From Rhodamnia argentea (lineage: Eukaryota; Streptophyta; Magnoliopsida; Myrtales; Myrtaceae), in contig NC_063158.1 in assembly GCF_020921035.1 (NCBI RefSeq), positions 2,028,001 through 2,092,000 on the forward strand: a stretch of DNA of 64,000 nt, read 5' to 3'. The position numbers and the translations under genes are program-made. Positions within the stretch are counted from its first letter, which is position 1; every line of letters starts with the position of its first letter. This document shows positions 56,446-64,000 of the stretch, one piece after another. The notes beneath the pieces were generated by a model. The model saw only the letters and a program-made list of their open reading frames with translations. It had not been told where the DNA came from and made no database searches.

Positions 56446-57874
56446 ACTTGGAAGTTTGGCCCCAAAAGTCAAAACTATTCAAAAATCTCTCTCTCACACA
56501 AAGGTGAGATGATGAGTAACGGGTAGAATCTGGCTAATCACTTTAACCTAATTGTGCTTTTGTGAAAATGTGGAATGATTGAAATTGGATTTTGTTGTAG
56601 ATTGCAATCATATATGCTTGATGCTGGTATCGCCAGAAACTGTGTACGGCTAGATTTCAATTGGCAGGCCAATATATCATGTTTCAGATCTTTATCCTCT
56701 TGGTTTATTATCCATTACTTTGCCAATCACTTTGTGTAAACATTTTGACGGTACGTTGTAGACTTTCTTTTTTTGTTCTACATTGATAAGGTTAGTCGAA
56801 TTAGAGGTGACCGTTTGACAAGTAGTTTAGCCAAGGCCATTCCGTTCTATTGATAAAATGAATTCCGATTAGTTGACTATTACCTATCAAATCTTGTTCG
56901 ATAATCTGGTAGAAAAAAAAAAGAAATTCTAGTTGTTAGAGGTCTAATAAAACTGTCACTTCTTGATATTGAATGACAAATGAGTGCATGCCAATGAGGG
57001 ATGATCAGAGTCGCGAAAAGACTTCGATCTCTCGAACCCTTAACTCGAAGATTGAAATTCTAGAAAATTTATTTTAGAAGGAACTATGTTATGAAGAATT
57101 TCGATGCAATAGTATTATATCCAATTATTCCTCTGATTGGATCATTGCCTAAAGCGGGTCGTAGAAATTTAATCGCCGAATGGTCAAGTTAGGCCCAATA
57201 GTGGCCTAGAGAGCATCAAGGATATAAACGGGAAATAAAGGGTATGTGTGGGTATGGTCGGGCTGGGTGGAGCTCCTAAATGAACCATTTCGCAAGCCCA
57301 TCAAACTCGATCCATTTATTCTTAATCAGGGCCCAGCCGAGCCTAATACTCAAGCCAGCCCATTGGGTAGGCTGTCGAGCCTTCAATCCAAGTGCATGAT
57401 TAAGACTAGGTTTGAACTAGAGGTGATCAACAATGGGTGGTTTGGGCCAGCCTAGCCGGCCATTTAGATCGCCCTGCATGGCTGAAACAAATCTTTAAAA
57501 TTCTCCGGCCGGGCTGATCTTTCTAGTTAGCTTTGCCCAAGCCCGCCCAACGTGTCCTTTGGGCACATATGGCTTGAGCGGGCCCATATGATGAGGTCTG
57601 AGCTCAAGCTGAACCGACGCTATTACTATGTAAAACTTAAATAATTCAGGGCACGTGTCTATGAACTTTGCATAAACCAACCCTTCCTTCCAGTCCTCTG
57701 CAAAACAATGACAAACCAGATTACAACTCCATTAAGGCTAAGCACACAAGTTACACCAATCTAATGGATCACCGGCGTCAGACGAGCATGGCGTTGTACT
57801 ACTTCCTAATCCTAGTGTGAAACCAAAGGCAAGATCAGCAAAGAAGCCAGAAATGGCTGCTCGTCTCTTCTCTG
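56446..57874. other. spacer with possible GGGC-rich transposon
   Basis: Positions about 57190-57620 hold many GGGCC, GCCCA and GGGCTGG words around a less GC-rich core, as in some hAT-type non-autonomous elements, but the ends could not be defined. The right part (57661-57874) is the 3' flank of the gene at 57875-58462. Confidence 0.35.
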
Positions 57875-58462
57875 TTATGCCAACTGCGGAGGAATAGTGT
57901 AGGTATCATTCCTGCAAATAGATTACAAATGAATAAGACAAGAAAAAAAATGGCAAAAAAAAAAACCAGAGAACAACCATACTCTTCCTGGAGCTCGAAT
58001 CCAGCATTCTCGAGGTACACCCTTAATTCTTCAGCCACGTCCGGATCCGGGTTATGAATTGTGACCCTTTGAAGCGCATAGGGAGGTGTAGCATCTTCCA
58101 ACACCTGCATCAAAGCTTCCAAATCTTGCATATTATGGACATATACCCTGTTTTGGACGACCACTCTGACAACGTCAGCCGAATAAGCGTGTTCGGCCGC
58201 CATCAACTCTATCTCCTCTCTTTGAACCTCACTGACCATCGCACGAAAAAGAAAAAGAAGAAGAAAAGAACCGAAAATCAGAACAAATGAAAAGGGTATT
58301 GCCAATTAGAAATTATTCCGCGTACCTCCTCCCACTTGACCTCCTCCCAGTTTGCATGGCAGCTGTAAGCGCGCGGCTGTACTCATTACGGCGAAGCCGC
58401 CGCTGTTCATCGGATTGGACGATCCATAGGAGAAAGGGATTGGCAGGAGCGAGATTGGCCAT
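57875..58462 (-). CDS. Unrecognised 140-aa protein, three exons
   Basis: I do not recognise this family. Three exons, 58462-58326, 58231-57983 and 57911-57875, join in phase with proper GT/AG borders and a pyrimidine-rich tract before exon 2, for 140 aa. The product has no signal peptide or membrane span. Residues 1-30 contain NPFLLWIVQSDEQRRLRRNE; 31-46 are basic and Ser/Arg-rich. The rest looks like a compact alpha/beta domain: an acidic helix (EVQREEIELMAAEHA), a beta strand (DVVRVVVQNRVYV), a helix (MQDLEALMQVLEDA), a strand (LQRVTIHNPD), and a helix (VAEELRVYLENAG). It ends in ENDTYTIPPQLA. A TATA box lies 190 bp upstream. The tidy splice phases and promoter speak for a real gene; a decayed duplicate of its flanks lies 1.6 kb away. 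Confidence 0.65.
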
Positions 58463-58653
58463 CGGTTTGACTTGGTTTGGAAAAGGTAAATTGGCAATGT
58501 GAATTTCACTTGGAAGAGGAGGAGGTGAGCTTAAATAATTGGCTCCGACGAGTTTTGGCCGTTGGATATTCTCAACTGTTTGGGACCGTCCATGAAGACG
58601 ATCATCCCAAGTGTTGTCATGGCTCGGTCTGCAGTCTTCTCCCAGACGTGCCT

Positions 58654-58663
58654 CTATTTATAG
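58654..58663 (-). promoter_or_regulatory. TATA box of the 140-aa protein gene
   Basis: Minus-strand CTATAAATAG, a strong match to the plant TATA consensus, about 190 bp before the ATG. A second weaker TATAAAC lies at about 58808-58816. Confidence 0.6.
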
Positions 58664-58834
58664 CCTCTGGATTCCCTGCCATAAAGGCAGGTGACATGGC
58701 CCATCCCCATTCTCCAAAATATTTTCCCAATTTTTTTCCCCCTAGAAACAAGAATGGAGGGTGGGGATGCAATGTTTCCGCTGCCATTATGGCAGGGGAT
58801 CCGGTTCCCTGTTTATAGTCCTCTCGCAGGCGAG

Positions 58835-58957
58835 CCTGAAAGGTAATGAGAACCGTTTATGGACTCTGATGGTGTTGCCCTGCCCTTGCAAGCAATCCGC
58901 CGGAAGCGACCTGAAAGAGAAAGAGAACCGTTTGTGGCGTTCGATGGGGTGGCTCTG
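58835..58957. repeat. Tandem promoter repeat, 75-bp period
   Basis: CCTGAAAGGTAATGAGAACC and what follows (58835-58882) recurs at 58910-58957 as CCTGAAAGAGAAAGAGAACC. Both copies run on through CCGTTT(A/G)TGG and a TTGATGG-like word to GCCCTG/GCTCTG. It lies upstream of the TATA boxes of the 140-aa protein gene. Confidence 0.75.
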
Positions 58958-59289
58958 TTTCTCCGCTCCTGGAAAATGGAGCCAGTCGTGGGTTTGACAA
59001 GAGAGACTTCCTGAGACTTGCGTGTCTTCATTAAAAGCGATTGAGACTTGGCAGGGGCATTAATGGCCTACAGACACGGCCGCTGACGACACCTCTCTCT
59101 CTCTCGGCCAGTTGGCAGGATTACGACTGTGGCATTATGCACATTAATGCCACAGACCTGAGAGATGAGTTTGAAGAGATATTTTTTTTTTCCAAACATC
59201 CAGTCATATTTTAACACGTGTGTCTGATGACGTGGAATTAAAAAGCAAAATCTTGGTTGTTCCGCAGGCCATGGACACCAGTCACACTA

Positions 59290-62180
59290 CTAGACACGAC
59301 CGGTTCGGTGGAACCGCCGGTTCGGTGGAACCGCCGGTTCCGGTTCAAGAACCGGCCGTGTATAATTCCGGTTCCGGTTCGGAACCGCCAGTTCATTCCG
59401 ATTCCTTTTTAATAATAATTTTTAAAATAATAAATAATAAAATAAATTATAAATTATAAAATACAATTAAATTGTACATTGTAATAAAATATGAAAAAAA
59501 AAAAAAAAAAAGGAATGGGCTTGAACTTAATGAATTATCATTAAGCGCCTACATATCTTCTTGGGGATAGAAGAATCAAAGCCCATGTAGTTCTTTTACC
59601 TTTGAGAACCCCAACTTACCTCATCGTCAATCGTCGCTACCCGTTTGTGGTACTGTGGCGGTGGTATCTCCAACATCATCGCTAAAAAATTCGTGTTCAC
59701 GATCTAACTCTTGGTGTCGATATTTCGCCCTCGTCCAATCGCCGACACAAGCTTGAGCTTCCACAGAGTCCGGGCTTAATCTTGAACGGCGAGCGTCCAA
59801 AATTAATCCTCCAACACTAAATGCTTGTTCAACCGCAACGGTTGAAGAAGGGGTTGCTAATATTTGACGAGCGATGAGGGCGAGAACTGGATACTCGATT
59901 TGGTGACTCTTCCACCACTTCGGGATTTCGAAATCGTACTATGTTCGCATCACGAAACTCAAATTGAGTGGTTAAATATTTTTCTAATTCGTAAATACTA
60001 CCTGTTGCCCCTTTTTGTTTTTTTTTTGCCTACTCTTAAGCATATTATACCCTCTACTAAGTGGACTACCACCTTCGCTACGTGAGGCGATAGATTGTAA
60101 AGATCCGTAATCACTTAAACCATATCTACTACAAAATTCTCCATATAATGCTACTATAGATTCTTTAACATGTCCTAATATATTTGAAATATCTATTGAA
60201 TCTTCCAAATGTAAACAATCATGATAATACACATTCAAATAATCTTGTAAACCTTCTAATTTAATACGTGGATCAAAAACAATACCAACTAAATAGACAA
60301 GAGGAATTTGCAAATAATAATGCAACCATTTTTCTCGCATTACTAAAATAGTTCGACCTAATTCAATATCATTTTCATATTCACTAAAAACACTACCAAT
60401 ATTAACACACTCTATTAAAAATAAATGCGTTGTAGGATAATAAATATCGGATAAAGTCTTAGTAGCATCATTAAAAATTTTCAAAATATCTAAAATTTTC
60501 TTGCAAACGTCCCAATGTTGAGGAAGTAAAGTAATTTCGGGAATATTTTGTGAAATAAACATACATAATAAATCTTTATATTCAAAAGTTTGCCGAAGCA
60601 ACTCGTACGTAGAATTCCAACGAGTCGGAATATCTTTTGGAAATCTTATTGCCCTTCTCCCATTTTATTTACAAAATTTTCCCCATGATTTCATACATTA
60701 GGGACGACTCCATAAAAATTTAATTGCATTTTTTATTGGGGCGAGAGAAGTGTCAAGAGTTCGTAAACCATATTGTACACATAAATTTAAAACATGACAA
60801 GCACATCTAATGTGAAAAAATTGTCCGCCAAAAGTTGGTTTGCAAATATTTTCTAATTCGGGAATAGAAGCGATATTTGCGGCGGCATTATCAAAACCAA
60901 TTGAAAATACTTTATTTATTAAATTATATTCTTCTAAAACTTGCCTAATTATTCTATAAATATTATGAGCCGAATGGCTTTCATCAAAAACTCGGAATGC
61001 AATAAGTCTTTTTTGAATCATCCAATTGTCATCTATCCAATGACACGTGACACCCATATAAGAATGAATTTGCCAAGGATCACTCCAAATATCGCTACCC
61101 ATATGCACACGTCCATTGAATTCCGCAAAAAATTTTGCTAAAGATTTTTTTCCTTTTTTATAAAGATGAAAAACTTCGCGTTTAAGAGTATTTTTTGGAA
61201 TAGTTGGCGCTATGGAACCAACGCAGTATTTATCAAATATTTCATATTAAAATTTTCACCAGTATTAAACGGAGCATGATCAAGGGCAACATATTCACCT
61301 AATGTTTATTTATAAAGTGCTTCAGTGAAAAGAAATAAAGGATGAGGATTAGAAGTGGCGTACCCGAAAATTTGTTGTTGCGTATTGTCGATCCCCGCTT
61401 GCGTTGGATGTTTTTTCATCAAATGCCGACGGAATGTTCCGTAGCCGTCTCCTTTCGTAAATTTATATGTTTGCGAACAATATTTACATTTTACATTATA
61501 CTTACCTTCGACTTCATCACGTACCTTGTCGAAGTGTAGCCACAAGTCCGATGTATTATCTCGACCCTTTCGTTCCGGCTCATTTGCCATTGACGTTTCT
61601 TCGACACCGGTGGGAGGATGAAGACTTTATTGTGTTGGGATGTGCTCGACGTTCGGAATCGGGACATAGTTGATATTATCGTCGTCGTCTTCCGAACTTG
61701 CATACTCACGAGGATCATATTCGGGAATGGGATACTCGGAATCTCCCATAGTCATCTTGCCCTTGTCGGCATTTCTGCTTCCACTTGCCATTTTTGAGAG
61801 AATTGATCGGAAATCCGATTGAGAGAATTGAGTCGGGATTGAGAGAATTGGGAGAATTTGAGCGATTTGAGAGGATTTCAAAGAGAATTCGAGAGATTGT
61901 TTAGAGAATTTGTGACAAAAATGAAAGGTGAAGCATATGTATTTATAGGCAAGAATTATTTTTAATTCTTTTTTTTTATTATAAAGCAACGGCCCAAAGA
62001 AGAGAGGGGGGAATGGGGGTAGTGGCGGGCCCAGGGGCAGAGAGCCCAACGGCTCTCTGCCCCCGGGGCCCCCTTTTTTTTTTTTTTTATAATTTTCGCG
62101 GTTCTGGGCCGGTTCCCACGATTCCGGAACCGTGGGCCCGGTCAACGGGCCGGTTCCGGACCCACGGGCCCAAATGGCCC
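59290..62180 (-). mobile_element. Decayed hAT transposon
   Basis: A hAT-type transposase relic is flanked on both sides by clusters of short GC-rich words. The left cluster (59290-59400) has CCGGTTCGGTGGAACC repeated and CCGGTTCCGGTTC. The right cluster (62097-62165) has GGGCCGGTTCCCACG, CCGGAACCGTGG and GGCCGGTTCCGG. Such subterminal repeats are typical of hAT elements and serve as transposase binding sites. Exact terminal inverted repeats and the 8-bp target duplication could not be fixed by eye, so the limits are approximate. The region just inside the right cluster has a TATA-like word (ATTTATAGGC near 61940, TATAAAT on the minus strand), which fits the 5' end of the gene. Confidence 0.65.
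59627..61791 (-). pseudogene. hAT transposase (BED zinc finger), broken
   Basis: Read on the minus strand from ATG 61791: MASGSRNADKGKM, an acidic stretch, then an in-frame TAA at 61629-61627. In the same frame, without a break, come GVEETSMANEPERKGRDNTS and a BED-type zinc finger (VKCKYCSQTYKF ... GTFRRHLMKKH; Cys2His pattern). Further stops follow after EALYK and after NTALVP, and then frameshifts. The RNase-H-like core appears at 61108-60698 (FDNAAANIASIPEL, HIRCACHVLNL) and 60601-59984 (EYKDLLCMF, REKWLHYY, VFDPRIKLEGL). The C-terminal dimerisation domain lies at about 59925-59627 in a shifted frame (WWKSHQIEYPVLALIARQIL, TPSSTVAVEQAFSVGG, SVEAQACVGDW). It is related to the RICESLEEPER/DAYSLEEPER type. 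At least three stops and two frameshifts make it non-functional. Confidence 0.85.
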
Positions 62181-63126
62181 CCTCTACACACCACCCCTCA
62201 ACAGCACCGCGTCGGAGGCCTGGCCTCGAGCTCCTTCCATGGCTGGTTCTAGACTTGAGGCCATGGCAGAGCGAGGTTTGTGAGCGACACCGACGGCCAT
62301 GGAAGGCCAAATTTGGAAAGCCAGCGGCATCACCTAGACGAGTGACGGCCGGTGGCATCACCGGCACGTCACCAGTCATGTTGGCTCATCCGAGCTTTGG
62401 ACTAGGGAGGAAGAAGAAACAATTTCACTTCACAAAAAAATTTCACAGAAATTTTCTCGCGTGTATATTTTTAATGCATGGAAGGAAAAATGCTCGCTAA
62501 AAATTAATGTTGACAAAAGCTCACGTCGCCACGAAGAAAGATAAATAAGACAAAGAAAAATGACAACGAAAAAATAAATAATAACAAACAGGTGGGGATG
62601 AAAAATAGAAATTCCCTACAAGTAAATTCATCATCATCTTTTTTTTCCCCTCCGACTTAGCGATTGCATTTGATAAGCACAATTAATTTCCTCCAACAAT
62701 GTAAATTCATGAATTCGAAATTATTTGGAGCAAATAGCTAAATTGTACTCTTCCGATGTAACGGTACGGTTGTTTTACTTTGCCGGTTATTTTATTCAAA
62801 ATTACATCCTAAACAAAAGTACAAACTTTTCATTATCTCGACACCAGTTTCTTCTTTTGTATCTTTTCCCTTTTATTTTAAAAAATGCTTTTGCAGGCAA
62901 TTTGGAGTTATTTTAAACCTAAAATATCAACACATAAATGATGACCATGTGGGTGCGCAATCAACAAACGAATGCCTGATAAACCAAAGCAAATAATTTG
63001 CAAGAAATGATAAAGCAAAACACGCCAATGTACTTTACTGGATTTTTGTTATTATCCTAGCAAGAAAATTAAACTACATACGTGTATGAATAAGATTAAT
63101 TTTCTAGAGTTTTCTCTTTATTAAAG
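62181..63126. other. spacer, no gene seen
   Basis: Mostly AT-rich DNA. Long minus-strand and plus-strand frames at 62013-62500 follow the GC-rich right end of the hAT element and do not look like proteins. Confidence 0.4.
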
Positions 63127-63420
63127 AGACGATAAAACAATGACATTGCGATGATGTGGCACACGTATGATGACATAACATGTGCAAGGTGTCATAAACA
63201 TGGCAAGAGTTCGTGGCATAAATGGATGACTTGGCAACGTGAGATGACATGCACGATGATGTGAAAATCATGCAATGACATGGCAAACAGGACACGTTAA
63301 TCTACGTGGCAAAATGACTAAGCATAATGACATGGCAACATCCAAGACAGTCTATGCACGTGACATGGCAATATGACGTAGCAAGTATGATGTGGCATGC
63401 ATGATATGGCAAGATACAAT
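63127..63420. repeat. Array of ATGACATGGCAA-like units
   Basis: About twenty degenerate copies of a word close to ATGACATGGCAA or ATGATGTGGCAA stand in irregular succession: GATGATGTGGCACACG, AATGACATGGCAAACAGG, TGACGTAGCAAGTATG and GATATGGCAAGATAC are examples. It is the reverse complement of the unit that builds 36147-36300. No gene is attached. Confidence 0.75.
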
Positions 63421-64000
63421 CCTAATCTATACGATATGTATGTGATTTTTTTTTTGTTTATGAAGATTTGAAAAATTAATGTAATTAAATTATCTAATGC
63501 ATGGTCCTATCGAATTCAAATTAAGAAGCAAGCTAATTAAATCTTATCGAAAGTTGTTAACCCATCCGAAGTCTTTAGATAATGCCTATGCGCGAAATCC
63601 TATCCGAAAAAGCTAAGACGCGACATTTTTTATATTTCCAAATTAGGAAAAGTTATCTGAATTAAAGAGAAGAGGCGTGTCCAACCCACTCAAGATATCA
63701 TCGAAATCCAAGAGATCACAAGGTCAAGTTAATTCAAAAAATAACCTGATCTCTTACGGATTAAATTAAGATTACCCTTAGCCTTCCTAAAAATAAAAAG
63801 ATCCAAATTCTCTACGGCTCAAATTAGTGATTACATTGATTTTGATACAAACACCCCTAATCGGATAATGCTTAAAACATCTGAAAGAGCAAATCAAGAT
63901 TAATGTCAAATAATCCTACTTAGGCAGCACAATATTGAAATCAAATTCCGTTCGAGAAAATTACCTAACTCGGACGATCTGCTTCCGAATTGGACCGACT
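63421..64000. other. window end, nothing recognised
   Basis: AT-rich DNA without frames or repeats that I can name. Confidence 0.4.

Noticed and set aside
58232-58305. ATG at 58305 as start of the unknown gene
   Set aside because: That frame begins in the intron; the spliced model from 58462 keeps phase across both junctions and has a TATA box.
61792-62379. N-terminal extension of the hAT frame to 250 aa
   Set aside because: The upstream part follows the GC-rich subterminal repeats and T-rich leader of the transposon; MASGSRN at 61791 is the natural start.

Overview
This window is nuclear DNA from a flowering plant, most likely a woody eudicot. The genes have spliced exons with GT/AG borders, pyrimidine-rich (CT)n leaders, plant-specific families (reticulon-like RTNLB, MAKR, LEA_2/NHL, SGT1) and large AT-rich spacers packed with small transposons. 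I could not fix the species from sequence alone. The abundance of one dispersed fold-back repeat made me think of Myrtales, but that is only an impression.

Layout. Positions 2.0-3.9 kb: an RTNLB reticulon (minus), head to head with a mitochondrial bL25-type ribosomal protein gene (plus, 5.6-8.2 kb). Positions 9.4-13.1 kb: a secreted GH5 cellulase-family protein with a C-terminal ricin-B-like domain (plus). Positions 13-18 kb: transposon debris, including two inverted 5S-rRNA-like segments. Positions 18.3-20.0 kb: a MAKR/BKI1-like membrane-associated kinase regulator (plus). Positions 24-44 kb: four single-exon LEA_2 (NDR1/HIN1-like) genes, all on the minus strand and 5-7 kb apart, with MITEs, a solo-LTR-like element, a 5'-truncated LINE and other debris between them. 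Positions 45.0-50.2 kb: a complete ten-exon SGT1 co-chaperone gene (minus). Positions 53-55.4 kb: out-of-order, frameshifted fragments of a large WD40 (rabconnectin-3/WDR7-like) gene. Positions 57.9-58.5 kb: a three-exon gene for an unrecognised 140-aa protein, with a gutted duplicate of its flanks at 55.9-56.3 kb. Positions 59.3-62.2 kb: a decayed hAT transposon with a BED zinc finger and a dimerisation domain. The last kilobases carry a degenerate array of the word ATGACATGGCAA, whose reverse complement also forms an array near 36.2 kb.

How the genes relate. Nothing suggests an operon-like or metabolic cluster. The only gene cluster is the LEA_2 array, which looks like old local duplication later spread apart by transposon insertions. 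SGT1 and NDR1/HIN1-like proteins both have links to plant immunity in the literature, but their closeness here may be chance. I found no convincing entirely new system. The best leads are the gutted duplicate beside the unknown gene, the scrambled WD40 pseudogene, the inverted 5S-like pair and the shared 12-bp arrays. All exon models were built by hand from splice signals and reading-frame continuity; they agree in phase across every junction but have no transcript support here.
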